Positions 18,760 to 26,393 of a DNA stretch of 37,520 nucleotides are shown here, piece by piece. The notes under the pieces were generated by a model. The model was given only the letters and a program-made list of their open reading frames with translations, was not told the DNA's origin and did not search any database. Every line of letters starts with the position of its first letter. Position 1 is the first letter of the stretch. The position numbers and the translations under genes were made by a program. The stretch lies in NCBI GenBank assembly GCA_902802585.1, contig CADCMR010000023.1, positions 12,232 through 49,751 on the forward strand. Direction: 5' to 3'. The stretch comes from an uncultured bacterium (GTDB lineage Bacteria; Verrucomicrobiota; Lentisphaeria; Victivallales; UBA1829).

Positions 18760-18787
18760 ACTATAGCATGTTTTTTCCTTTTTACAA
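18760..18787 (-). promoter_or_regulatory. Promoter for the lipid kinase-like/PHP operon
   Basis: On the minus strand, TTGTAA (18787-18782), a 16-base spacer and TATAGT (18765-18760). The start codon is at 18716. The same -10 and spacing appear before the ECF sigma gene at 37292. A small hairpin, AAGCAC-GCCG-GTGCTT followed by TTT (18786-18804, plus strand), overlaps the -35. Confidence 0.6.
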
Positions 18788-18804
18788 GCACGCCGGTGCT
18801 TTTT

Positions 18805-19052
18805 GATCAAGGGTTTCTCTGTTTATTCGGACGAATGGATTTTCAGCAGACAGGCAAACAAAACGATGCAGGAAGATTCTCGGTGGTTCTTCGGGTCGCC
18901 ACACTTCAAATCTTCCCAATCGGATTCTGCATGGATGCGAAAAGCCGCCGGAACAGATCACGAGAGAAGTCCATAGAAAAGGCGGAGCGCCTGTCCACCC
19001 CCTGGACCGACGCCCCACACAATCAATTTCTTTTCAGAAGGAATCTGTCTGA
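18805..19052. other. Intergenic stretch, nothing recognised
   Basis: This lies between the lipid kinase-like promoter and the 3' end of the Gly-rich lipoprotein gene. Short frames on both strands have no ribosome-binding site and no recognisable protein. No clear terminator for the lipoprotein gene is seen. Confidence 0.5.
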
Positions 19053-20207
19053 TCAATCTTCCACGAAGAGGTCTTCATCGTCGAACGGACGGATATTGCT
19101 GGCGCCGGAGTCGTACTGGGCGTTCGCGCCGGATCCGGGACGGGTCGTCGTGGCGGGAGTCGTACCGGCCGCGCCGCGGCGCTGTCTCATGCCCTGTCCG
19201 CCGAAGCCGCCCGCGGCACCGCCGCCGAAGCCGCCCTGACGAGCTCCGCCCATGCCAGCCCCGAAGCCGCCTTGACGGGCTCCGCCACCAAAGCCGCCCT
19301 GAGGAGCAGCGCCGGCGCCAAATCCGGCACCAAAGCCACCCTGAGGAGCAGCAGAGCCTTCACCTTCCGTACGGGGCTGACGAGCCGCGCCTTCACGTCT
19401 CACGCGGGGCTGTCCGTCCGGTGTCGTGGCGTTCGGACCGCCGAAGCCGCCCATACCGGCGCCAGGTCCCATACCGCCGCCGAAACCGCCCTGCGGACCA
19501 GCACCAAAGCCGGTACCCGGACCACCAGCGGCACCGCCGCCGAAACCGCCGCCGAAGCCGCCGCCGAAGCCGCCCATACCGGGACCATCAGCAGGACCAC
19601 CGAAACCTCCCTGCGGGGCAGGACCGACGCCAATGCCGGCACCCGGACCACCGGCGCCACCTTCACGACGGGGCTGACGAGCGCCGCCTTCGCGTCTCAC
19701 GCGGGGCTGTCCGTCCGGTGTCGTGGCATTCGGACCGCCGAAGCCACCCTGCGGACCGGCGCCAAAGCCGCCCATACCGGCACCCGGTCCCATACCGCCG
19801 CCGAAGCCGCCCTGCGGACCACCGAAGCCGCCGCCGAAGCCGCCCATACCGGGACCATCAGCGGGACCACCGAAGCCGCCCTGCGGACCAGCACCGAAAC
19901 CACCGCCGAAGCCGCCCATACCGGCGCCAGGTCCCATACCGCCGCCGAAGCCGCCCATGCCAGCACCCGGTCCCATACCGCCGCCGAAGCCGCCGCCGAA
20001 GCCGCCCATACCGGCGCCAGGTCCCATCATGCCGGGTCCGCCGAAACCGGGTCCGGAAATCGGAGTTGCGGTCGTCGTTTCAGCCGGGACAGCCGTTTCG
20101 TTCGTGTCTGTCGCAGCAGCCTGTTCGGCATTCGCGCTGGAGCAGGCGGTGAGAGTCGCCATTCCGGCAACCGTGGCGAGGATGATGATCGCGTTGAGGT
20201 TTTTCAT
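19053..20207 (-). CDS. Gly/Met/Phe-rich repetitive lipoprotein
   Basis: A 384-residue protein I cannot assign to a family. The N-terminus is a lipoprotein signal, MKNLNAIIILATVAGM then ATLTAC, with Cys after LTA. After a short Ala/Thr-rich linker almost everything is low complexity: GPGAGMGGFGGG, GPQGGFGGP and GPADGPGMGGFGG units. The module NATTPDGQPRVRREG then ARQPR occurs twice, 99 residues apart (DNA near 19396-19430 and 19693-19727, a 297-bp offset). The C-terminus is different and acidic: SGASNIRPFDDEDLFVED. AAGGAG precedes the ATG at 20207. The protein is presumably membrane-anchored and exposed in the periplasm or at the surface; it might be structural, adhesive or phase-separating. 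The function is unknown. Confidence 0.75.
   Translation of the reverse strand: MKNLNAIIILATVAGMATLTACSSANAEQAAATDTNETAVPAETTTATPISGPGFGGPGMMGPGAGMGGFGGGFGGGMGPGAGMGGFGGGMGPGAGMGGFGGGFGAGPQGGFGGPADGPGMGGFGGGFGGPQGGFGGGMGPGAGMGGFGAGPQGGFGGPNATTPDGQPRVRREGGARQPRREGGAGGPGAGIGVGPAPQGGFGGPADGPGMGGFGGGFGGGFGGGAAGGPGTGFGAGPQGGFGGGMGPGAGMGGFGGPNATTPDGQPRVRREGAARQPRTEGEGSAAPQGGFGAGFGAGAAPQGGFGGGARQGGFGAGMGGARQGGFGGGAAGGFGGQGMRQRRGAAGTTPATTTRPGSGANAQYDSGASNIRPFDDEDLFVED
19396..19745. repeat. Direct repeat inside the Gly-rich lipoprotein gene
   Basis: A ~50-bp segment near 19396-19446 recurs near 19693-19743 with a few changes, a 297-bp (99-codon) offset. It encodes the charged NATTPDGQPRVRREG module. 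Around it are many shorter GC-rich repeats of the CCGCCGAAGCCGCCCAT type. The array is prone to recombination and mis-assembly. Confidence 0.8.
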
Positions 20208-20243
20208 AGTCGTTCTCCTTATCGTTGAAGTTTGTTTTGTCAA

Positions 20244-20669
20244 TTGTTTTAAAATTGTTTCAACCGTTTGTCGTTTCCGACCGCATGACCATCATGCGAT
20301 CTTCGGGAAATCCACGGTCTTCCAGCGCCTTGTCCGTTTCATAACTCTCTCTTGCAACGTCTTTTGGCGTTTCCCCGCGGCTCTTACATCTCAATTAACG
20401 CATCTTGTTTGCGTTTTATTGCCGGACACTCGTTTTTTTTGCGGAAAAATCATGACAGCATTTCAAAGCGCATTTCTTTTACCTTGCATATCAGAGAATT
20501 ATAATGTGACAGCATTTTACTGTATATTCGGTTTTTACGACTATTTTCCCGGCTTTCCCCAATCACCTGCATCAGCCGCCGCGTTTTTGTTCCGGAAAAA
20601 ACACGCTTTCCATTTGTATTTTTTTCCGCGCGTGCTACTTTATAACATACACCAAACAACAAACGCCGC
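20244..20669. other. AT-rich intergenic region with direct repeats
   Basis: No gene is recognised between the lipoprotein and nifU-like genes. It holds two copies of TGACAGCATTT (20453-20463 and 20507-20517, 54 bp apart) flanking a TATAAT (20500-20505). A weak candidate -35/-10 lies closer to the nifU-like gene (TTGTAT, 16 bases, TACTTT near 20617-20644). These could be a regulated promoter or chance. Confidence 0.4.
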
Positions 20670-20723
20670 ATGCAACGCGGCTTCAACGAAACGGGCGCAT
20701 CAGCCCGAAGAAAGGCAGAAATT

Positions 20724-20942
20724 ATGGAAGAGGCAATCAGACAAAAGCTTGAAGAACTCCGGGGAATGCTCCAGGCCGACGGAGGCGATCTCGAAATCGT
20801 CTCCATTACTGGGAAAACCGTACTTCTCCGTCTCCGCGGCGCTTGCGGCGCCTGCCCGCACGCCCAGATGACGCTCAAGGACGGCATTGAACGCATCCTC
20901 CGGGAATCCGTTGATCCCGAGATCGTGGTCGAACGCGCCTGA
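20724..20942 (+). CDS. NifU-like C-terminal domain Fe-S scaffold protein
   Basis: A 72-residue single-domain protein of the Nfu/NifU C-terminal family. MLQADGGDLEIVSI then VLLRLRGACGACPHAQMTLK shows the CxxC pair that holds an Fe-S cluster, and the ERILRES helix ends the domain. Such proteins carry or assemble 4Fe-4S clusters for target enzymes. The ATG at 20724 is chosen for AAAGG 10 bases upstream and because family members begin at this helix. A terminator follows at 20990, and no other isc/suf genes are near. Confidence 0.9.
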   Translation: MEEAIRQKLEELRGMLQADGGDLEIVSITGKTVLLRLRGACGACPHAQMTLKDGIERILRESVDPEIVVERA

Positions 20943-20989
20943 TTCTGCGCCCGTCACACGCTCATCTTTTCCTCAAACAGTTACTTCAG

Positions 20990-21024
20990 ACGCCGTGCAG
21001 GACCTGTGCGGCGTTGAGTTTTTT
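20990..21024 (+). terminator. Intrinsic terminator after nifU-like gene
   Basis: ACGCCG (20990-20995) pairs with CGGCGT (21009-21014); the loop holds a further self-complementary GCAGGACCTGT. TGAG and six T follow at 21019-21024. Confidence 0.7.
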
Positions 21025-21067
21025 CTTCACATCGGCAGGCGCAAAAAACATTAGGTCATACCCCACC

Positions 21068-21673
21068 ATGACAAATCTCATCATCCGTCCTGAAGAACCC
21101 GTAGACCATCCCGCCATGGAGAACCTGATCCGCGACGCGTTCTGGGACGTCTACCGCCCCGGCGCGAGCGAACACCTCCTGATCCACAAGCTCCGCCAGG
21201 ATCCCTCGTTTCTGCCGGAATTCAGCTTCATCGCCGTGCTCGATGAACAGCCTGTCGGCGGCATCTGGTACGCATTGTGCGCCATTGAGAAGCCGGACGG
21301 CTCGCGCATCCCGATTCCGACGCTCGGTCCGATCGGCGTCGCACCCGCGTTCCAGAAACGCGGCATCGGTTCCGCCCTGATCCGCCGCACGTTCCCGCTC
21401 GTGAAAGCCGCCGGACACCCCGGCATCGTGATCTTCGGCGATCCCGCCTATTACGGACGGTTCGGGTTCACGCCCGGACAGGACGCGGGCATCGCGGCGT
21501 GCGACGGCAATTTCTACGACGTGCTTCAGCTGCTCCGGTTCGATCCGGACGCTGACCTCGCCGGACGCTACCAGGAGAGCGATCCGTACCAGATCGATGA
21601 ATCCGAGGTGGAACAGTTCGAGATCTGGTTCACGCCGCGCGAGAAGCACGTCCTCCCGACGCAGCTCCACTGA
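21068..21673 (+). CDS. GNAT-family N-acetyltransferase (YhbS-like)
   Basis: A 201-residue GNAT acetyltransferase. It begins NLIIRPEEPVDHPAMENLIR and has the acetyl-CoA binding loop LGPIGVAPAFQKRGIGSALI (motif A, the Q/RxxGxG/A pattern) near residue 85. It continues VIFGDPAYYGRFGFTPG, characteristic of the YhbS subgroup. The acceptor is unknown. The ATG at 21068 is preferred over an in-frame start 18 codons earlier, which would overlap the upstream terminator. No clear ribosome-binding site is seen. It converges with the aminosugar cassette. Confidence 0.85.
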   Translation: MTNLIIRPEEPVDHPAMENLIRDAFWDVYRPGASEHLLIHKLRQDPSFLPEFSFIAVLDEQPVGGIWYALCAIEKPDGSRIPIPTLGPIGVAPAFQKRGIGSALIRRTFPLVKAAGHPGIVIFGDPAYYGRFGFTPGQDAGIAACDGNFYDVLQLLRFDPDADLAGRYQESDPYQIDESEVEQFEIWFTPREKHVLPTQLH

Positions 21674-21737
21674 CCGCGCGAGCAGGATACTTCCCGGTAA
21701 GCATAATGAAATGCCCCTTCGATACAGACGATTCTGT

Positions 21738-22889
21738 TCAGAGTGGAATTGTTTGCAGAAACTCCTGAATGTGCCTGACAATAACTCCGATTACATCTAT
21801 CGGCAGTTCATAGTAGCAAGGCAGTCGGAGAAGCCGATCGGCGTATTCTTCCGTGATCGGGAGGTCATATTCCTTTCCGCAAAGCTCAATTCCCTTCGGC
21901 GCGGAATGAAGCGGAACATAGTGGAAGACGGGATGGATATCCTGTTCCTTCAGATAATTGATCAGCTTCGTACGCGTATCAAGGTCTTTCAGGAGGATGT
22001 AATACATGTGGGCGTTATGGTCGCATTCCGCCGGGATGATGGGGCGTTTAAGAAGTCCGCTTTTCTCCAGAGGTTCAAGTAGTTTATGGTATTCGTTCCA
22101 GATGGCGAGGCGTTTTTCCGTGATCTTGTCCGATTCTTCCAGCTGGGCGTACAGGAACGCGGCGATCATTTCGCTGGGCAGATAACTGGATCCGATGTCG
22201 ACCCACGTGTATTTGTCGACCATGCCGCGGAAGAACTGGCTTCGGTTGGTGCCTTTTTCACGGATGATCTCGGCGCGTTCGAAGAACCGTTCGTCGTTGA
22301 TGACGAGCGCGCCGCCTTCGCCGGAAATGAAATTCTTGGTTTCATGGAAACTGTAGCACCCCAGATGCCCGATTGTCCCCAGATATTTTCCCTTATAGGT
22401 GGCGCACACGCCCTGCGCCGCATCTTCCACGACCAGCAGATCGTGGCGCTTGGCGATGTCCATGATCACGTCCATGTCGCAGCCGACGCCGGCGTAATGA
22501 ACCGGGACAATTACCTTCGTTTTCGGCGTGATGGCCTGTTCTATGAGTTTTTCATCCATGTTCATGGTGTCAGGGCGGATGTCGATGAACACGGGGATTC
22601 CGCCGCGCAGGACAAACGCGTTGACCGTGGAGACGAACGTGTAGCTCGGCACGATGAACTCGTCGCCGGGCTTGATGTCGCAGAGGATCGCAGCCATTTC
22701 CAGTGCGGCGGTGCACGAGTGCGTCAGAAGGACTTTCTGAGCGTGAAAATGCTCTTCCATCCAGAGATTGCACTGTTTTGTGAAAAACCCGTCGCCTGCA
22801 AGCTTTCCAAATTGAACCGCCTGCGCAATATTCCAAAGCTCCTTGCCTACGATGTATGGCTTGTTGAACGGGATCTGGTTTTTATTCAT
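21738..22889 (-). CDS. WecE/RffA-like sugar-nucleotide aminotransferase (DegT family)
   Basis: A 383-residue DegT/DnrJ/EryC1/StrS aminotransferase. It starts IPFNKPYIVGKELWNI, very like RffA/WecE, the dTDP-4-amino-4,6-dideoxygalactose transaminase. PLP site: SFHETKNFISGEGGALV near residue 178 (Lys forms the Schiff base), with VVEDAAQG upstream. WecE converts dTDP-4-keto-6-deoxyglucose to the 4-amino sugar with glutamate. The ATG at 22889 overlaps the upstream glycosyltransferase stop by 8 bp. Last gene of the cassette. The rmlA/rmlB genes that make its substrate are not in the window. Confidence 0.9.
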   Translation of the reverse strand: MNKNQIPFNKPYIVGKELWNIAQAVQFGKLAGDGFFTKQCNLWMEEHFHAQKVLLTHSCTAALEMAAILCDIKPGDEFIVPSYTFVSTVNAFVLRGGIPVFIDIRPDTMNMDEKLIEQAITPKTKVIVPVHYAGVGCDMDVIMDIAKRHDLLVVEDAAQGVCATYKGKYLGTIGHLGCYSFHETKNFISGEGGALVINDERFFERAEIIREKGTNRSQFFRGMVDKYTWVDIGSSYLPSEMIAAFLYAQLEESDKITEKRLAIWNEYHKLLEPLEKSGLLKRPIIPAECDHNAHMYYILLKDLDTRTKLINYLKEQDIHPVFHYVPLHSAPKGIELCGKEYDLPITEEYADRLLRLPCYYELPIDVIGVIVRHIQEFLQTIPL

Positions 22890-23820
22890 GATCTGGTTTC
22901 TCCATGGTTGTTGTGCGTATGACATATTGCGGAGACTGATTGATGCAGATATAGGTTCTTCCGATGTATTCCCCGATCATCCCGAGCATCAGCATGAGTA
23001 TGCCTCCGATGAAGACGACCACAGTCATCAGGGAGCTGTATCCCAGCGGGACCTCCGGTCGGATTAGTTTGTTGATAAAACACAAAATAACGCCTAAAAT
23101 CCCCAAAAAAGCGCAGAAAAAACCGCACAGGGTGGCGATTCGCAACGGCACAACAGAAAAGGCCGTAAAGCCGTTGAGCCACAGCCGCAACAATTTGTGC
23201 AATGTATAACCTGACTGTCCCTCGGTCCGTTCGCGGTGATTAACAGGGACATTTACCATGTTTTTGGTGGTTCGAAGAAGAAGCCCGAGGAGATACGGAT
23301 AGGCATTGTTATACTTTACGATTTCGTCCCGGATGAAACGCCGCATGGCGAAAAAGCTTGTGACATGTAGCCCCTTCGGCTTCTCTAAAAGGAATTCCGC
23401 CATCCAGTCGTTGACCTTGCTGCCAAAATTCCTGAACATACTGTGTTTCTTTTGTGCATACGAGCCGAACACAACGTCCGCATCTTTCAACGATTCAATC
23501 ATTTGCGGAATCGATTCCACTGGTGCCTGCCCATCATCATCCAGCGACAGAATATAGTCGCCTGTTGCAATCCTATATCCTGCCATCAGTGCCGCATGCT
23601 GACCAAAATTCTTAGCAAGCTCCACACCCTTGCAATGCTCCGGATCCTCCATGCAGAGACCTTTGATGACTTGGAACACATTGTCAGGAGAAAAGTCAGA
23701 CACCATTATGATTTCATAATGGCAATCAGGAATTGATTGAACCGACTGTTTTAATTCGGAAACAACGTTTGCAAGGGTTTTCTCCGATCCATAACAGGGG
23801 ATTACAAATGATGTTCTCAT
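22882..23820 (-). CDS. ArnC/GtrB-like family 2 glycosyltransferase
   Basis: A 312-residue membrane glycosyltransferase. The N-terminal GT-A domain starts TSFVIPCYGSEKTLANVV, has a metal-binding SLDDDGQAPVESIPQM near residue 92, and QSGYTLHKLLRLWLNG near residue 200. Two membrane segments at the C-terminus (FCAFLGILGVILCFI and TVVVFIGGILMLMLGMIGEY) match the ArnC/GtrB/DPM1 layout. These enzymes transfer a sugar from a nucleotide donor to undecaprenyl phosphate. The ATG at 23820 has GAGGAA upstream; a TTG five codons earlier is rejected. It overlaps both neighbours' coding ends slightly or nearly, so the cassette is compact. Confidence 0.87.
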   Translation of the reverse strand: MRTSFVIPCYGSEKTLANVVSELKQSVQSIPDCHYEIIMVSDFSPDNVFQVIKGLCMEDPEHCKGVELAKNFGQHAALMAGYRIATGDYILSLDDDGQAPVESIPQMIESLKDADVVFGSYAQKKHSMFRNFGSKVNDWMAEFLLEKPKGLHVTSFFAMRRFIRDEIVKYNNAYPYLLGLLLRTTKNMVNVPVNHRERTEGQSGYTLHKLLRLWLNGFTAFSVVPLRIATLCGFFCAFLGILGVILCFINKLIRPEVPLGYSSLMTVVVFIGGILMLMLGMIGEYIGRTYICINQSPQYVIRTTTMEKPDHE

Positions 23821-23831
23821 TGATTTATTCC

Positions 23832-24554
23832 TCAAGGTTGCATCGTCTTATTTTTCCAGAAATGCCAAACATCCACTGCCTCAATCATGGAATATCCACA
23901 GGATTGATATGTTCTGCATGCGGCATTATTGTCTAACTGTGTAACGACCTCAGCGGCAGAAGCTCCTGAATCCAAATAGAACCTTTCCGCCGCCTGAATC
24001 AGTTTTTTCGCAAACCCGCGTCTTCTGTATTTCGGATTAACTGCTATTAGTTCCAAGTGCCCAACACATTCGAAAACGGAAACACCCGCAATCGCTGCCA
24101 ATTCACCGTTTTGAATGATTCCAAACACTTTTCCATTGTCGTTCTCAAAACAATTTGTAATCCATTGCTTATAAAGCAAAGGCTGTTTGGATTTAAAATG
24201 CGGATCCAGGTAAAATCTGGAATATACTCCACTTGAAACAGCAATGTCAATTGCTTCCTGCGTTAACTCTTTTAATTCTGTGACACTCTTGTCGGATTCA
24301 TTATCTTCCAGAGGAATTAGAGCTTTCCTGAATGTAACTTTATGGTCGTATAGGATTGCTCCTGCGGAAAGAAGAAATGATGATATTGCCTCTTTATTAT
24401 GATAAACATAGATGTAGCAGACATCATAGTTGTTGTCTTCCCCCACGAACAACTCTTTCCTCAACACATCTTCTGAGACATCATTTACTACATTCAGGCG
24501 TGACACTGCGTATTCAAAAAAAGCACTGTCCCATGGCAAAGATTGAATATGCAT
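23832..24554 (-). CDS. WecD-like GNAT acetyltransferase (aminosugar N-acetylation)
   Basis: A 240-residue GNAT protein. It starts QSLPWDSAFFEYAVSRLNVV, as in WecD/RffC (TDP-fucosamine acetyltransferase). The acetyl-CoA loop is HLELIAVNPKYRRRGFAKKL near residue 168, followed by TQLDNNAACRTYQSCGY. Next to a WecE-like gene it most likely acetylates the 4-amino group of the dTDP sugar, giving dTDP-Fuc4NAc or a close relative. The DNA is clearly AT-richer than the housekeeping genes. The ribosome-binding site is weak (AAGG, about 11 bases from the ATG). Confidence 0.82.
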   Translation of the reverse strand: MHIQSLPWDSAFFEYAVSRLNVVNDVSEDVLRKELFVGEDNNYDVCYIYVYHNKEAISSFLLSAGAILYDHKVTFRKALIPLEDNESDKSVTELKELTQEAIDIAVSSGVYSRFYLDPHFKSKQPLLYKQWITNCFENDNGKVFGIIQNGELAAIAGVSVFECVGHLELIAVNPKYRRRGFAKKLIQAAERFYLDSGASAAEVVTQLDNNAACRTYQSCGYSMIEAVDVWHFWKNKTMQP

Positions 24555-24558
24555 TTTT

Positions 24559-24921
24559 TTATAACCTTACCGTGACCACTATGCCGCAAATAATAAGAAA
24601 GAGTCCAAGCACTTTCCCCAGCGTGATTGGTTCATGAAAGAACAGTGCGCTGAGGAACAGAACAGCGACAAATGCGATGCTCATGAACGGATAAGCAAAC
24701 GACACCTGAAACTTCGTCATCGCCGCCATCCAGAACAGACTCGCGACAAACGCTGCTGCGAAACCGGATAAAATAAACGGATCAAGGAAAGCTTTTGCAA
24801 GAAACAGAAGCTTTCCAGAAAAATCTTCCGGCATCGCGCCTTTGAGTGACAGCCGCCACTTCAGGATTAATTGTCCATAGACTGTAAAGAAAATACAACC
24901 GAAGATGTATAGATACCCCAT
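24559..24921 (-). CDS. SMR/EamA-type four-helix protein, possible flippase subunit
   Basis: A 120-residue, four-membrane-segment protein: GYLYIFGCIFFTVYGQLILK, a mid-helix region with FAAAFVASLFWMAAM, then SFAYPFMSIAFVAVLF and LGLFLIICGIVVTVRL. It resembles the small multidrug resistance fold, including ArnE/ArnF, which flip undecaprenyl-phosphate aminosugars. It is first in the cassette, 4 bp before the acetyltransferase. Its likely job is moving the undecaprenyl-linked sugar across the membrane, alone or as a homodimer, since no second subunit is present. A drug or metabolite exporter is the alternative. Confidence 0.72.
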   Translation of the reverse strand: MGYLYIFGCIFFTVYGQLILKWRLSLKGAMPEDFSGKLLFLAKAFLDPFILSGFAAAFVASLFWMAAMTKFQVSFAYPFMSIAFVAVLFLSALFFHEPITLGKVLGLFLIICGIVVTVRL

Positions 24922-25335
24922 TGAACTGAACCTTATATTTTAATACTCATGCGAGTGAAGTACTACACTGTTTGTTGTGGGAACCTCTATTAATCCGTTT
25001 TTGAGAGAGTGTTCGGTTGTTATTCGGATAAGAACCGTTGAATGCGACCCTTCGTTACCATAAAATAAGCGTCCTTTTCGTTTTTGTCAAGGCTTAAAAA
25101 CGAGAAAAGTAGTTTTTTCTTTGTTTTTCTTGAAAAATACTATCTGTTTATGCAGTTTGTAACTTCAAACTGCAGTTTTGTTACACAGATACCCCATAAA
25201 AGAAAAAAAGATTCCATAACGGCAGTCTCTCCCGCTCAAGAATGCCGCCAGGGAAGATTTTCTCGATTTTTATGGAATAACTGTGAAAAAAATGGGATAG
25301 CTGCGGCTTTTTTTCCAAAAAAACGCGGTTTGCTA
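24922..25335. other. AT-rich intergenic region with nested inverted repeats
   Basis: This stretch lies between the divergent aminosugar cassette and the LolA-like gene. One element at 25074-25109 is a hairpin: CTTTTCGTTTTT against AAAAACG-A-GAAAAG with a one-base bulge. A second at 25141-25191 is nested: GCAGTTTG-TAACTT-CAAACTGC (25152-25173) inside TATCTGT (25141-25147) and ACAGATA (25185-25191), with AGTTTTGTT after the inner stem. No protein gene is seen. They may be a small RNA, a terminator, or operator sites. Confidence 0.5.
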
Positions 25336-25363
25336 TTGATTTACCGCGAGTTTGTGATATATT
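25336..25363 (+). promoter_or_regulatory. Promoter for LolA-like lipoprotein
   Basis: TTGATT (25336-25341), 16-base spacer, TATATT (25358-25363). The ATG is at 25410, about 40 bases beyond the expected start of transcription. Hexamers are identical to those at 5182-5210. Confidence 0.7.
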
Positions 25364-25409
25364 GCTGTTTAACCTCTTTTTTCGCAACCTTCCGGAAAGG
25401 CTTTCTCAC

Positions 25410-26279
25410 ATGACAAGATTCCTCGCTTCCGTTCTTTTTCTTTTCGTATGCTGCGCCATGCTCCCCTCGTGCAGACTCTCCGACGCCGAAATCGAAGTAA
25501 TGCTCGGACTGAACGACCCCGGCGAGCCCGCCGACCTCACGGTGGAACAGCTCATCAAGCACATGGAGGCTGCGACCGACCCGGAGGGCAACTTCAAGAA
25601 CGCCAAATCCTACATCCTCCGCCAGGTCATCGTGGAGGAAACCCAGAAGGACGTCGACGACAACCCGTTCTCTCAGCGCACCCGGACCTCGGTCGACCAG
25701 TACGAGACCGAAATCAAGTTCCGCAAGCCCGATTTCGAGCGCCAGATCTCCTACCGCAACGGCGAGCCGTTCGCCGGGTTGCTGTACAGGGGCGGTCGCG
25801 CGTGGACCATCGACCCGAAGAAGAGCAAGGCCACGGAGATCACCGGTCACCAGCTCCGCCTGTTCCACGTCTTCAACTCGTTCTCCCACCCGAACAACAA
25901 CCTTGAGGACGTCTTCAGCTCCATCGACATTTCCACCGTCTACATCAACGGCGCGCGCCACTACCGCGTCGTCTGCCGCGCCGACGACGTCGAGATCGCG
26001 CCGTACGTAATGTACGTCAATGCAAACACGTTCATTACGACAAGAATGGAGACCATCCTGTACACCGACGGCGGAGAGGAGTTCCTGTACGTCGCCCGTC
26101 CCGACCGCTTCGAAAAACGCAGCGGCGTCGTGATGCCGACCATCACCAAGACGACCATCGGCGAGGATCGCCATGAGGTCATCCTGCTGCGCGAATTCGA
26201 GCTGAACGTCACGTTCAGCGACGACGTCTTCGAGGTGCCGGAGGAAAAGATCAAGATCGGCCGCAGGAAAGAGGAATGA
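25410..26279 (+). CDS. LolA-like outer-membrane lipoprotein-sorting family lipoprotein
   Basis: A 289-residue lipoprotein. The signal is MTRFLASVLFLFVCCAM then LPSC (lipobox). The body is beta-rich and matches the general LolA/LppX-type fold pattern: repeated strands such as RTSVDQYETEIKFRKPDFER, ISYRNGEPFAGLLYRGGRAW, and late ETILYTDGG and FELNVTFSDDVFEVPEE. Such proteins bind lipid or lipoprotein acyl chains in the periplasm. No single conserved motif makes this certain. The ATG at 25410 is taken because it begins the signal peptide and the promoter lies at 25336-25363. It is transcribed alone: two hairpins follow at 26285 and 26323. Confidence 0.68.
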   Translation: MTRFLASVLFLFVCCAMLPSCRLSDAEIEVMLGLNDPGEPADLTVEQLIKHMEAATDPEGNFKNAKSYILRQVIVEETQKDVDDNPFSQRTRTSVDQYETEIKFRKPDFERQISYRNGEPFAGLLYRGGRAWTIDPKKSKATEITGHQLRLFHVFNSFSHPNNNLEDVFSSIDISTVYINGARHYRVVCRADDVEIAPYVMYVNANTFITTRMETILYTDGGEEFLYVARPDRFEKRSGVVMPTITKTTIGEDRHEVILLREFELNVTFSDDVFEVPEEKIKIGRRKEE

Positions 26280-26322
26280 CATACACGGTCAAAGATAAAA
26301 AGACCGTTTCATAAAGACAATC

Positions 26323-26357
26323 GCCGGGACTGTTTTCAAAACAGCTCCGGCTTTTTT
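26323..26357 (+). terminator. Strong intrinsic terminator after LolA-like gene
   Basis: GCCGG (26323-26327) pairs with CCGGC (26347-26351), with an inner stem ACTGTTTT/AAAACAG. Six T follow. A smaller hairpin, ACGGTC/GACCGT (26285-26307), precedes it. Confidence 0.85.
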
Positions 26358-26393
26358 GAGCGGGAAACGGACGGACGGCGCGTATCCGCCCGC

